From the NCBI GenBank assembly GCA_001599975.1, contig BCIO01000003.1, forward strand, positions 2,846,677-2,910,676: DNA of 64,000 bases, in the 5' to 3' direction. The number at the start of each line of letters is the position of its first letter. Within the stretch, counting starts at the first letter, position 1. Source of the stretch: Cystobasidiopsis lactophilus. Its lineage: Eukaryota; Basidiomycota; Agaricostilbomycetes; Agaricostilbales; Chionosphaeraceae. Shown piece after piece: positions 1 through 11,669 of this stretch. The position numbers and the translations under genes were made by a program. Below the pieces are notes generated by a model. The model did not search any database and was not told the origin of the DNA. It saw only the letters and a list, made by a program, of their open reading frames with translations.

Positions 1-1318
1 AAGAAGCGCCGCCTTCATGCGCATGATCGTCATGCTCGTGGTCGTGGTCCGGGTTGTGGGCGTGCGAGGTGGAGTGGTCGCCGTTCGCGTGCACATCGCC
101 GTGGCTGTGGCCGCCCTCGTGCTCCTCGACATCGACCAGCCTGGCCGTTTTGGGGTGCGAGTTGTGCCTATGCTCGAGGCTGCCGCTGGGCAGAGAGATG
201 CTCCCGCTGGTCGAGCTATTGCTGCGGTGGCGGCGGCGCCCTCCAGCCAAGCTTTCTTCTCGTGCGACACGCACTAAGTTGGCTCTACACATCGAGAAGC
301 AAATCATCAGCTCGTGAAGATCCTTGATGAAAAGTCATTCGACGCACCTTGCCGCCGCGGGATGGGTGTAAAGAATGTCATCAATCTCGTCCGTCTCGGA
401 CATCTCGTCCGGCTCAACGTCGGTGTAAGGCTTGTGGCCGTCAGTGATAAAGTGCTTGGCGCCAGCCCGGCCCTCTTCCGCGGTCGACTCGACGCCGTGA
501 GAGTGCGAATGGCCGTGCGAGTGCGAGTGGCCGCCGTGCGCGTGGCCGTGGTCGTGGAAGAGGAAGAGGCCGACAATGTTGGACAGCAAGCCGAGCGAGC
601 CGACGATGACGACCAGCTTGGGGTTGGAGACCTCTGTGAGCGATTGTTTCGATACAATCCCTGGAGCAATGGATTGCGGAGAACTGCACGCACCAGTAGC
701 ATTGAAGAAGCGCTCAATGGCCTCCATGAAGATGGAGAAGCAGAGGGCGAGCAAGAAGACGCCATTGATCAAAGCGCCCAATCTGCAAACCTCCCAAATT
801 CCGCCGTCAACACCTCCCTCTCCTTTAGGCGTCGCGCTCGCTTACATCTCTGCTCTTAAGAGTCCATAAGAGTATTTGGGCGAGTTGGACTGCCTGGCGG
901 CCAGCTGCGAGCGCGCGGGAAGTCAGTGAACAGCGCAGGAACGGAGCGAGGCAAGAGGGCGGCAAACTTTAATAGCATACAAAGCCACGATCAGCGATGC
1001 GACTGGCAGTCCATTCACGTCAGATTAAGTCAAAGAACAAGGCGGAGCGCAAGGGAGACGGACCATCGTTGAGCATCTGTCAGAAAGCGACGAGTCAGTC
1101 TGGGTCAAGATGATTCGTAAAGCGCATCAACAAACGTGGAACGAGTCCGCCACCAGCGCCAGCGATCCGACAGCATAGCCTGAGCGTCCCTCTATCAGCC
1201 GGAGTCCTGGGTTGACTTGGGGTGCGAAGGCAGGGGGCGTACCGACGATGATTTCGACGAAGAAAAAGACCGAATCAATGACCAGCAGCGTCAGCAGCGA
1301 CGTTTCTCTGTTGGCCAC
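1..1318 (-). CDS. Zinc/cation diffusion facilitator transporter, ZRC1/COT1 type (3' end outside window)
   Basis: Cation diffusion facilitator, expected to move Zn2+ (possibly Co2+) into the vacuole. The first exon reads MANRETSLLTLLVIDSVFFF. Splicing then gives EIIVGYAVGSLALVADSFHM and LND, so the metal-site motif H-x3-D (HMLND) of the second membrane segment is intact. The exon at about 335-781 holds two further membrane segments (ALINGVFLLALCFSIFMEAI and VVIVGSLGLLSNIVGLFLF) followed by a His-rich loop of repeated HSH/HGH, which continues at 1-250 and binds metal in this family. There are at least six exons. One is only 13 nt (1064-1076, bases ATGCTCAACGATG) and the next is 35 nt (968-1002). 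The last membrane segments and the C-terminal domain lie beyond the left edge. The family call is firm; substrate is inferred from the family. Confidence 0.9.
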
Positions 1319-1684
1319 TCGCCCTCATTAGCCTAGGTTGTTGGCAGTGAGAGAGGGGCCTGCCTAGTCCAGCCCATCGTTGTCGGTTTCCAACTCGCAT
1401 TGCGCGCACGAAATTGGGTCGCCCAACCGGGCATCCGCGGCTCTATCCGATTGGGTGGCAAAAGTTTGTGCGTTGAAGAGACGAGAGCTCGTGTGTATAT
1501 GAGAATGCAAAGTATCCGAACTCAGCTAGCATGAAGTCGGTTTTAAGGGACACCAAATATTAAGACCATGAACGAAAACCCTTGAGTTCTATGCTGCCTA
1601 TTCCCGCGTCGCGATGATCCCCCGATGCTCTACGCGCACGTCAGAACTGCCTGTGGCAAAAGAGGAAGCCGGTAGCACTCACTA
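1319..1684. other. Intergenic, no gene seen
   Basis: Spacer between the start of the zinc transporter and the stop codon of the amino-acid permease, both on the minus strand. It should hold the transporter's promoter and the permease's 3' untranslated region. I see no RNA gene or repeat. Confidence 0.5.
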
Positions 1685-4160
1685 TTAAGGTGTAAACGAA
1701 GCCATAACAGAATGTAAATATTTAGAGAGCTGGGGTGGCAAGGAATTTAGGTTTGGCTTGTCCAGAAAGAATGCAGAGAACGCACCGTTGTTAGCGCAAG
1801 AGAAGGGCTGTCGGACAGCGCCGCTGTAGTCCAAGATGATGGCATCGATGGAGGTGTACAGGCCGGGCTAAAAAGGAGGTCAAGTCTGGCACGCAAAGCG
1901 TACAGGAAATGGGACTCACGCCGAGCATGAACAGGCCAACAAGGAAGATGAGGATGTTGAGCAAAGTCATGGTGGTATTGAAGGCACCCTTCCATAGGCG
2001 GTCCTTGCGCAGGCTGAAAAAGCAATTTTAAGCTTGGACAGAATGGCCAGCATTCGACAGAGCGCACCTGTAGTAGGCGATGGCCCAGAAGATGAAGCCG
2101 AAGAACGAGTCAAAGGCGGCCGACATGATGGACAAGAAGTCGCCCATTGAAGGGATCACATCGCCCAGAATGAAGGCTGTCGGCTCCCATATCAGCCAGA
2201 GATAATCGGAAGGAGGTCGAGGCGCTCACCAATGACCCAGACGAAGACGACAATCAAGACCCAAACGCCCCAGCCGAGGACAGTGTGGGAGTGGGCGTGC
2301 CTGGAGTGGCCGAGCAGGCGCTTGTAGATGTACTTGCAGGCGACGTTGCTGTAGATGGCACCAATGACGAGGGTCGGCACCAAGACCTGCAAACAAGGTC
2401 AGTACGACATTCCGGGTAGGTCAAATAAGCACTAACAAAGGCGAAGGCGGACTTCTTGGCCCAGGGCTCAGTCAACGAGCCGATCAAAGGAGCGGTGGCG
2501 TATTGGCCGGTGAAGTAGTAGCCGACTGTAAAACTCTTATGGGCGCGTGTGATAAGGCTTAACGGTACGACAAGCTCACCGGCGGAAGCGACAATGAAGA
2601 GGACAAACTCCATCGCGGTCAGGCAGGCCAAAGCCTTGGGGAAGTCTTGCGGCCTCTCCATCTCGGCAATGAACGACGGGTAGAGAATCTGGCCAATCTG
2701 TTGGTGTAGTACTTTAGCAATCGATTGAGAGGATGCAGAGAGGGGGCCGCTTACCCAAAGGAAAGTGATGTTGAGCGCAGCGTTCAATCCGTTGGTGAAA
2801 GTGGTCTTGGGCGCGCCAGCAGAAGTGGCAACAGGTCCAGCAGTGGGCCAGTCTCCAAGGTAGCCGTACGTGGGGTGGTCCTCGATACCGACATAGACCC
2901 AAGTGAGAAGCAAGGCAATGGCCATAGCGGCGGCCGAGACGACCGACATAAGCGAGACGTGCTTGAGGGTTCGTGGAATGGACACAACGATGCCCATGAT
3001 CATGATAATGGCGTTGAAGACAGTTGTGCATTGAGAGTGGTCGCTGTGGTAGACACAAAGTCAGAAGTTGTTCCGACCACCAGGCGATGGGATTTACCTG
3101 AGCGTGTTCAAGATCTTAGAACCAGTGAAGACGTGGAAGCCGATAAGGAAGATGTTGTTGAGCAGCAGCATGATGGCCGTCAGCTCGTAAACGATTTTCG
3201 ACCCGCCGAAGAGCAGGTAGCCGATGTCGCAGATGTCTCGGACCTCCTGAGCGCATCAAACGACCTCTTCAGCCGTGCTTCCACAGGCCTGGAGAGGAAG
3301 AAGGCCTACAGGGTGGGCCATGCAGTACTCCCAGAGGACTGTTTGGCGATTCGAGACATGCTTTGATAAGCGACGATTCAAGGGGTGGACAACAAGACTA
3401 CGCACCATAAGAGGTGTACCACTGTGATAGTACCGAATAAGCGGCTGTGTCGTGCAGCATAAGAAGACAAGGTGGAACACACCGTGAAGGCACCAAGCAC
3501 AATGGTGACGAGCGCTCCTCCTGCCCAGCCAAGCACCGACCAAGACCAAGCGAGAGCCAGGATGGCCAAGCACACATACTGCAGATACAAGTGTCATAGT
3601 GAGAAGTTGTGATGATGCATTCGAAGGAACGACGAACCTCGCCAAAGAGCAAGAAAGTGGCCTAACGGTCGTCAGGCCAATGCATGCGAGTGAGACGGTC
3701 TTTGACGGACCTTTTGCCAGGACAGTGTCCTATATTTGATGTCGTGGTCCTGTCGGAGCACTTTTTACAACCCGGCCACCTCAAAAACAACAACAGGCGT
3801 TTCGCTTACAGCTTCGGCGGCAGCGAGCTCCTCAAACACAGCACTGAATAAGGAGATGAGGGACAAGGTTGCCGAAGGCCAAGGGAAGGCACGCACAGCT
3901 GTGGGGCAACGATTAGATATGCTCATCATTGGCGATGCGAAGAGAGATGGAGAAACGCACATCGCCGTCTCTAACATCAACGCCCTTCTCGCTGTAGCTC
4001 TTCTCTAGATCCTTGACGATCTTGTCGTTCGGGTACGGGTTGGCTGGAGTTGAACTGGCGATGTTCGCATCGTTTCCCGACTGCCCCAATGCGACCAGAT
4101 TTGAGCTGCCGGCGCACCTGGAATCGTCTCAGCAGAGTCACTCACAACTCCAGAGGCCAT
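1685..4160 (-). CDS. Neutral amino-acid permease, MTR-like (AAAP family)
   Basis: Membrane symporter of the amino acid/auxin permease family, resembling Neurospora MTR. The start at 4160 gives MASGV, then a 65-nt intron, then SGNDANIASSTPANPYPNDK and IVKDLEKSYSEKGVDVRDGD. A second intron with a CTAAT branch site follows. Short exons then rebuild FEELAAAEA, VLRQDHDIKYRTLSWQK and ATFLLFGE. Later exons hold many membrane segments, such as CLAILALAWSWSVLGWAGGA, AAAMAIALLLTWVYVGI and VLGWGVWVLIVVFVWVIGE. The C-terminal part includes LYTSIDAIILDYSGAVRQPF and SCANNGAFS, as in the MTR group, and the frame closes at TAA 1685-1687. About ten introns. Substrate is inferred from the family: neutral aliphatic and aromatic amino acids. 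Confidence 0.85.
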
Positions 4161-4500
4161 TTTTGACGAGTAATACGAGGCCGACGTGGTTTGGAATCAA
4201 CGAAAACTTTCCAGGGTCCCTGAGCAGAAGCTGGCCCGGCACGTGATTTTGATCGACCGATGGCGTCTTTTTTTAACGACTTGGCAAGGTGCAATCGACG
4301 CGCGTCGGTGCGCCCAAAGCTAATTCGGTTTCCGGCTCCGACGAGCTGCGAGCCCGTGGTTGGTGGCGAAATACAGCAAGCACAGTGGCCACCCTTCGAT
4401 GTTACCCCCCTTTCGGTACATTTTTATGCGTTTTAAACATGCTCCAGCTATTCCGAGGTTGAGTTTGGGAACTAGCCAAAGATGAGAGAAAACTCACGCT
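4161..4500. other. Intergenic, promoter side of the permease
   Basis: Noncoding spacer upstream of the minus-strand permease and downstream of the next minus-strand gene. It holds short T-runs and no recognisable gene. Confidence 0.45.
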
Positions 4501-5760
4501 TCATGGCTCAGTACCAAGCATTTTCATGGTGGCCGAGAGCTTTTTGTCGGCGACTACGATCTGAAGCACCATTTGGACTCGGCCGATAAGGCGCTTCCTA
4601 TCCTCTTGAACAGCTTGCAGATAGCTGTTGAGTACGGCGTGGTACGGCCGATGTTGGGTGTACGCCGCCAGGGCCTTTGAATCAAATTAGTCCACCGAAC
4701 GGAGAGAAAGAAAGGGGGCGCTACACACGACGAGCTCGAACAAGTAGAAAATGTCCGTACGCTTTCCACCCTCCTTGGGCTTGGACAGGCCGTGAGCGGC
4801 AATCTCTGATTCGTCCAACTGGCTGAGGCTTAGCGAAATTTCTTAGTGTCACTGAGTAGCACTTACCCCCAAGTTATCACTCGCCTCGCCGAGCGTGATG
4901 ATGGAAGGGGCGCCGTCGTCCGCAACCCCGACGTAAAAGCGTTGGGCCTCGTGCAGCGTCGGCAGAACGAAGTGAAGTGCGCGCGTAAATTTGCCGTTAC
5001 TATCGTAGGAGCCACATTGGAAGGGATTGGGGCGCTCCTTAGGGGGTTTGACGAAGAGAGGTTCGGGCATCTGGAAGGTGGCCGGCGCCGGGGGGTGATA
5101 GATGCCCTTGGCCGGTGCTGCTTCTACTTTGGGAGCCGCTAAAAACAACCGTCAGTGAGAACAGGCAAGCAAGAATGAACAAGACTGACCCAGAACCTCC
5201 TTCTTGAATTTGAGGCCATTGGTCTTGAGACTGTCCATGGAAGCCACAACCGGAGCACGCTCATTAACTTTGGGAGACTTGGTCTTACTGGATGCAAGCG
5301 TGTTATCAACGCTGGGCTTGCGCTTAAGAGGCTTCTTGGGCATGAAGCAAACATCATGTTTCTTCGACATGGCATCAATCCTCTTGGCGCCAGGCTGGGC
5401 AGCGGGATCGGTCTGGGAACTGGAACGGGGTTCAGACGCAGTGCGCCGCACGCTGGGCGTGACCTTTCGCTGTTTAGCAGGCAGGTTCGCCTCGTGCACT
5501 TTGTGCATTGGCATTTCGCCGGCTTCAATAGCCACAAGTTCGCAGACTTGTTCAGGGCGCAGAGCAGTGCTTGCGTTTGGCAGTAGTTCATGTGTAGCAG
5601 TGACATTGTCTGTCAGGCAGGGTTCAATCGTGTCAAGGTCAGATTTAGACAGGGGTTCTTCTTTCTTGGTCAAGAGAGGTTTAATCTCTTCGATGGAAGG
5701 CGAGCGCAAGCGATGGCCGTCAGGCCGGGCTTGTAAGGTTTTGAAGCTGTGAAAAGCCAT
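4501..5760 (-). CDS. Unknown protein, tandem family member A
   Basis: I do not recognise the function. The start at 5760 gives MAFHSFKTLQARPDG. The first 190 residues are polar and basic and look disordered (KKPLKRKPS, SKTKSPKVNER). A conserved block follows: CGSYDSNGKFTRALHFVLPT, then HEAQRFYVGVADDGAPS. The next exons give LDESEIAAHGLSKPKEGGKR, YLFELV, ALAAYTQHRPYHAVLNSYLQ and a short helical tail ending at TGA 4501-4503. The neighbouring gene at 5962-7558 has the same block order, and two introns sit at identical places and phase (before LDxxxxAAHGL and before ALA). The two are therefore tandem duplicates. The strongly basic N-terminus would fit a nuclear protein, which is only inference. 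Confidence 0.7.
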
Positions 5761-5961
5761 GGTGAGTTGTTGGTGGGAGCAGAGAGAAAGGCGAAAAGAC
5801 GTCGAAACGGAAAGAGAAGGAATCGGTCAGACAAAAGCGAGACAAAAGGCCGAATGCGGCTCAGGGGCGCAAGGCGCAGTGCCTGGGGCTTTGAGGCAAG
5901 CTCCGTGTGTATTGAGCAAGTACTAAAGCGAAAGGACTAAAAGTAAAAGCCATATCCCAGA

Positions 5962-7558
5962 TCACTCTCTCAAAAAGTTAGTTGGTGGCGGCGCCCTTCT
6001 GGCCGCTCGAGGTCGGACCGCGCCAGATCCTTTGCCTCCTTGGTCACCCTCGGCCTCTTCTCCAGCGTTGCACGTCCTCTCGAGCAACTTGATGTACTTG
6101 TCGTTCAAGTCCTTGCTCTTGCGCTCCAGCTCGTCAACCTTGGACTGCAGCGTGTCGTTCTTGGAGCGCAACGAGACGTTCTCTCGCTGCCGCCAACATC
6201 AGATTTATGAAGTTCTAGAGAATAAAAACATGTCTGCGGACCTTTTCTGCTTCATAGTACTTGTCGTAGCGAGCGAGCTTGTCCTGTTTGTCTTCTTTGT
6301 CCAGGTGAAGTCCGCGAATGTAGCAGGTGAGGGAAGCAGAGCAGCTCTGTTCGTGCTTGAAGGAGGCCAAAGCCTGCGAACAGAGGGTGTTCAATTAATT
6401 GCTGGCCAAGACAAATAAACACGCACGATCAGCTCGTGCAGATACAGCCTGTTCGGATCTCCTTCCAGCCGAGTGAGCCCGTGGGCAGCAGGGTCCTTGT
6501 GATCAAGCTACGGAGTCGTCAGTGGATAGCAAAGGCCACGCATCAGGGCATGAGCTTCTCACATTCAACCAGGCGCAAGCGTTGAGAGCCGAGACGCGCT
6601 GAGGTAGGCCGCTGTAGGCGGTGGCGACGACAAAGTGCTGGGCCTCTTCTGCAGTTGGCAAAACAAAGTCTTTCGCTCGGTGGAATACGCCATTGATATA
6701 GCTGCCACCTAAGAAGGGGTCGACTTCCACAGCGGGCGTGATTGGCGGGTCCTCGTTGGGTGCGTCCTTAGGCTCCGGAGTACTGGATGGAAGTCGAACA
6801 GCAGCGTCTTTTATGAACAGTATGAGATTGCGGCAAGGATTCAAGGCAGGCGAAGGACGCGAACCTCCCGTGCCCTCTTGGACTTTCACCGCGCTCATTG
6901 TGCCCTTAAAGTCCACACCTGTTGCCGGGATCGTAGACGCCGCACCCAAGCAGGAGTCTGGGGTAATGATTGCAACTTTTGCGTCGTCGGTCTCGGTGCG
7001 CTTGATGGCCTTGGCGCCGTGTTCAGAAGCGATGTCCATGTCGTCGCTCATCTTGCGCTTCAAAGCACCTTGCTTCTCCACAAGGTGAGGCGAGCTCTTG
7101 CTTCCATTGAGTCCTCCGTCACAAGCCTGAGCCACCAATTCTGCAGGCCTCGCTTCCTGGGTGGATGGCCTTCTCACGAGGCTGGCGAGTGAGTCGGAGC
7201 CGGGGCTGCCTCGTGCGTGCTTGACCAGCGACTGAGGCATCCCAAAGACGGATGTGCCCCAGCAGGCACGGGGACGCAGGTCCTTGTGTCGGGCAGGCAA
7301 GGCCGACACTGGACGTGGGGATGCCTTATCGTCGAGCAGAAGATTGGGCATCCTCTCCTCCCCGGTCTCTTTCATAGACACAATCTGGCGATCGGGTGGA
7401 ATGCCCGATACTCCTTTGACGGGCAGAGATAGGGAAGGGCTTTCGATAAGAGAGTGAAGGTGGCCTTCCGACGATTTGACGCATTCTGAAGACGACTTTC
7501 TGAGCCTGGGGTCCGAAGTAACGACTTGGGGCGTCTCTTGTTGGAAGGTGTGGTTCAT
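5962..7558 (-). CDS. Unknown protein, tandem family member B with C-terminal coiled coil
   Basis: Paralogue of the gene at 4501-5760. I chose ATG 7558 (MNHTFQQETPQVVTSDPRLR); an in-frame upstream ATG at 7678 is possible. The N-terminal 280 residues are low complexity with basic patches (LKRKMSDDM, GAKAIKRTE). The shared block is GGSYINGVFHRAKDFVLPT, then EEAQHFVVATAYSGLPQ. After an intron comes LDHKDPAAHGLTRLEGDPNR and YLHELI, and after another ALASFKHEQS. Unlike member A it continues into a clear coiled coil (LRSKNDTLQSKVDELERKSK, DLNDKYIKLLERT), which suggests self-association. The stop is TGA 5962-5964. Confidence 0.7.
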
Positions 7559-8268
7559 GGTGGTTTTGAGAGGCGATGGAGATGAGAAAAAAGGACGAGA
7601 GAGATGGAGGTCCGCAAACAAAAGACTCTTGCCAGATTCGGGGGATGATCGCACCGCACGGGCCACCCAGGGAGGCATTCCAGGGACCTTGGAGGGTCAG
7701 AGACATCAGGATTCATTGGGCAACCGGCTTCAATTGCAGCAGGCTGGTCTTGACAAACCGCAATTGCACCGCAAGAAAGCCATCGTTTGCACGTGAAATG
7801 GGTCGAGCGGCGCATGAATGTCCCTCCCGCCTGGACAACGACTGGTCGGACTTCGAGCGCCGTCTACACCGTGTCGGACCACTCCTTAGTCATCTTGACC
7901 TATCCCGGATTGAGCGGCTTGACGGCCAGAGCTGTGTGGGACGCCCAAGACAGCTTTTGTGGACCTTGGTTCTTACGTCGCAGCTGACCTCGCCGGCCTC
8001 TGCTCTTGCTGCTGCCGTGTGAACAACTACTGGACCTACCGCACTTGCTCTTTGTCGAGAAGCACATCGAACACACAGGGGCTGCTTTCTTTCAAACACT
8101 CTCACGAAGCCGTGTGCAGCGCCCACCTGGTCCGAGGCATTGAACGGAGGGGCGGGTATTTCGTACAGCCCTTACGTTCTCGTCTCTTCAAAAAGGGCAA
8201 ACGACTCTTGATCCCGTACCAACCACTCTCTTTCCCTTCCCCAGCGCTCACCAGCCGGACCTGTCAAA
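7559..8268. other. Divergent intergenic region
   Basis: Roughly 700 bp between member B (minus) and the cupin gene (plus). It must hold both promoters. Short open frames on either strand have no family signal. No RNA gene seen. Confidence 0.45.
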
Positions 8269-9573
8269 ATGACCCTTTCGCGCGCGCTCCTCCTAATTGC
8301 TGCCTCTTGCACCTCCGCGGTCTTGGCCGTGGACCCGAACACTGTCAACGAACAGGCATCTGCTCTCGATCGCCTCAAGGTCTTAGCGGACTCCGAATAC
8401 GTCTTTGACTTTCTCAACCCACCAGAAGGCAAAGGCGAGTCGATCGGCAAAGGCGGCCACACAACTGCAGCCAACGTCGATACCTTTCCGGCCTTGATCG
8501 GAAATGGAGTGGCAATGACTCTGGGCTTCTTGGAGCCTTGCGGCCTGAACACTCCCCACGTTCACCCGCGCGCGACAGGTAGGCTCGCTTTCTGGACGAG
8601 TCTTTGATCCCTCTCAATGGCGTCCGGCAGAGTTCAACCTCAACGTTAACGGAACATTCGGCACTGGCACTTTCACTGTAGGCTCCTGAAAAGACACTGC
8701 TTGAGTTTCGCTGACAGCACTGCGCAGGAAAATGGTGGCCGCCTCGTCACTCAGATCCTTCAACCTGGACAGGCCACGGTGTTTCCACAAGGAGCCGTCC
8801 ATTTCGAACAAAACTTGGGCTGCGAGCCCATGCTCTTCGTCGCTGCCTTTGGCAACGCTGACCCAGGCACTTCCCAGCTGGTGAGGCATTCGCCCCCTGT
8901 AGTGGTCTTTCAGTCCTGACCCTCGCATCTTTCCAGGCCCAAACCTTCCTCGGAGCACTGCCGCAAGACATCATGCTTGCGACCCTCGGCGAGGCTGGCG
9001 TCGTCTACCTGCCCGAGTTGATCCCTCAAATTCCCAGGTAAGTAAATCAAAGCCTCCCTAGTCTAGCAGCCAACTGAGCGCTTTCGTTTTCAGTAACATT
9101 GCTCAAGGCACCGAGGAATGCTTGAAGCGATGCGGCATCAAGAGGACGCCCACCTCTACAAGCTATGCGGCTCCTTCAGCATTGACCGCCGCCTCTCACT
9201 TCCAGCCTTCCGGTGCCGCCCAAAAGGCTAACGTTCAAGCCGAAGGTGGCGGACTGCACCTTGCCGCTGCTGAAGTTTCAGCGACGCCCGTCGCCATGCC
9301 CACCGCCAAGTCGTCCAGCGGCAGCAGCAACACCCCTCTCCTCGTGAGCATCTCATAGCCTCGCTGGTGCTTCTATTTCTTACACTATCGATTCAGATTG
9401 CCTTGTTGGCCATCAACGGCGTGCTCGCCCTCGGATTGCTGGCCTTGGCCTCCTGGGTGTTCACCAAGCGCAAGCCCGACCGCACCTTCACCCAAGTCAG
9501 CCACATCCCCGCCTTCGAAGTCAAGGATCCCTACGACTCTTCTTCTAGCTCCCCTCTCCCTCCTAAACACTAA
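8269..9573 (+). CDS. Secreted cupin (germin/spherulin-like) with C-terminal membrane anchor
   Basis: Starts with a signal peptide (MTLSRALLLIAASCTSAVLA). Cupin motif 1 is rebuilt across the first intron as GLNTPHVHPRATEFNLNVNG, matching HxHx4Ex6G. Motif 2 is GQATVFPQGAVHFEQN, a full match to Gx5PxGx2Hx3N. The three His and the Glu that bind metal are present. After the cupin barrel come a Ser/Ala/Thr-rich stalk, a hydrophobic segment (IALLAINGVLALGLLALASW) and a basic cytoplasmic tail starting TKRKPDR. The mature protein is therefore predicted to face outward and be anchored in the membrane, which is unusual for a germin-like protein. Five introns, with frame continuity at each junction. Substrate unknown; oxalate oxidase or decarboxylase activity cannot be claimed. 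Confidence 0.85.
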
Positions 9574-9857
9574 AATGTCCGCTACGACTCCACGACCTTT
9601 ACGACTCACTCGCCACAAAAGTTTCATATGCGGCACTCACGCCTTTGTTTTCTCTTTTTGTTCCTTCACTTTCTTGCATGGACCTCTTTCAGTCTAGATA
9701 GGGTTCTTTGGGTGTTTTTTTAGGGTGTTCTCTCCATGAGGCGTTAGTGAGGCTCAGGGACTTGCAGCATGGACTCTCGCAAAGTAGTTAGAATCAGGGA
9801 TAATCGGCTTCTTTCTTTGCAACTGTACAATTTTTAATCCTCCTTTGAACACTGTAA

Positions 9858-11472
9858 TTACGCCCACTCGTCTGCGTTCGCTCCGGCTTCCGAGATCCGC
9901 CTGCCCGAACCTGGACCCAAGCCCCAGACTTGCCGCTTGACCATGTTGAGGACGTGCTCTCCAATAGCTAGTGATGACGTGAGACCAGGGGATTCTATGC
10001 CGCCCAGATGAAGAAAGCCCGGCGCTGTGAAAGAAATGTCGAAGTCTTCGGCCGGGCTGCCAGGACCCCCAAGCTTTGGTCTGATGCCCGCATCTGTTTC
10101 ATTGACAGGGCATAAGCCCAATTGAAATGCAACAGGCGGGACACGCACAGTTGACAGCAAACCCATCGCGCTCGACTCCGGGCAAGTAAGAGTGGACAGC
10201 GTTGAAGACTTGGTCCAGCTTCTCTTCTGATGGCTCGAGGTGCTTTTTCCAAGCATCAGGTTCGTCTTCAGAAAGCGACAGCCACTCGACGTCCGGCCCG
10301 AATCGGATGGCGCCGTCGAGGTCCATGGTCAAGTGCGTGCCTAGACCGGCGATGTTGGGCTCTGGGCATGGGTAGATTAGGCGGGAGATGTGAGAGACGC
10401 CGGGTCCTTTGTAAGAGAAATAGGAGCCTTTGCAGAAGAAGAGTTGCCGTTGAGCTGACGAGGGGAGAATGTGATTAATAATGGTGTGTGAACTGGGCCA
10501 AGGGCGTCAATAGAGATTGCCTTTAACGGGAGAAGAGCAATCACTTTAATCCAGCGGCGTTGATGACAACTTTGGCTTGCAATGCCGACGTCTCGCCTTC
10601 TGCGGTCTGCGTCTGCACCACCCAGCCTGCAGATGTGGACCCTCTCTTCCCTCTTTTCTCCTCTGGCGCCGGGTCTATTCTAGTCACTGTAGTACCATAA
10701 GCGATGTCCGTTGAACCCGAGTGTCGGATGTCCTCTTCCAAAGTGGCCATCAGGTCATGCGAGGAGACGATGCCGGTCTCGGGTGAGAGCAACGCCATCT
10801 TGACGTCCTTGCTCAGATCCGGCTCTAGCTCCAGAGCTTCTTCTGGTCTTAATAGTCGAGTAGGGACCGAAATGGACTGGGCGTGCGCGTGCAGCTTGTT
10901 GATGTAGTCGAGCTGAGCGCTCGAGGTGGCCACGACCAACTTGGACACCTTCTTGTGCGGGACGTTGCGCTTCGAAGCATAATCATACAGCATTCTCCGG
11001 CCATCACCTGTTAGGATAATGGTCAAAAGGAGTCTATAAGCGCTTTCCGAAGCGAGCTCACAGCAGAGCTTGGTTTTCAGCGAGTCCTTGGGGTAGTAGA
11101 TGCCTTGATACGTCGCACTCCGCATCAGGATGAATGTAATAGTAAAGAAGTCGACTCACCAGCATGGATAACCTAGGGGCCAAAGGCAAGCCAATCAGAG
11201 GTGCTCGCTTGCCAAGTGCTGGCCGACAGACCTCGGAATTCCTTGACGACGTCTCCTGGCCTGGCATAGCATTTCGTTCGACGAGAAACGTAGTCTTGTC
11301 CGCCAATCTAGACAGTGCTCGAGCTGAGGCCAATCCAACGACGCCGGCTCCAATCACCAAAGCATCGATGGCGAACTGCCCGCCTCCATTCAGCAATGGC
11401 CTCTACTCCTCGCGACCAAAGTAGTCGAAGGCCAACCTCTGGCTCCTTGAAGGGCACCACTCGAGGCCACAT
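9858..11472 (-). CDS. L-2-hydroxyglutarate dehydrogenase, FAD-dependent
   Basis: Mitochondrial flavoenzyme that oxidises L-2-hydroxyglutarate to 2-oxoglutarate. The preferred start at 11472 reads [12 protein letters not shown] and is joined by a 61-nt intron with a GCTGA branch site to [20 protein letters not shown], the GxGxxG dinucleotide fold. The family signature is rebuilt across three exons: SSRNSE, VIHAG and [13 protein letters not shown]. The middle exon is only 13 nt (11160-11172). Later blocks are [17 protein letters not shown] and, near the end, [20 protein letters not shown], both typical of the family. The stop is TAA 9858-9860. A start at 11519 would give an Arg-rich leader resembling a mitochondrial presequence, so the first exon is uncertain. 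Confidence 0.88.
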
Positions 11473-11669
11473 TGCGCTTCGGCCTGCTTCGTCTGCCACA
11501 AAACAAACAAGTTGCGCTCATCAAACCAGCATCCCTCTCCCCTTGCCCGCTCGTGGGACTCCCGCCGTCTCTTGGGCGAGGCTCTGAGATATGTGCTAAG
11601 ATACCCAAGCGCCTTACTGCCCTGCCCTCCGCCCCCACGACGCACACACCTTAATAAGGACTAATCACA

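Noticed and set aside
307-869. Several long open frames on the opposite strand or other frames of the zinc transporter
   Set aside because: They are shadows of the His/Asp-rich coding exon; only the transporter frame has recognisable residues.
11397-11519. Contiguous start for L-2-hydroxyglutarate dehydrogenase just before [11 protein letters not shown]
   Set aside because: No ATG is in frame there and a TAG lies upstream; a 61-nt intron joining [12 protein letters not shown] explains the region better.
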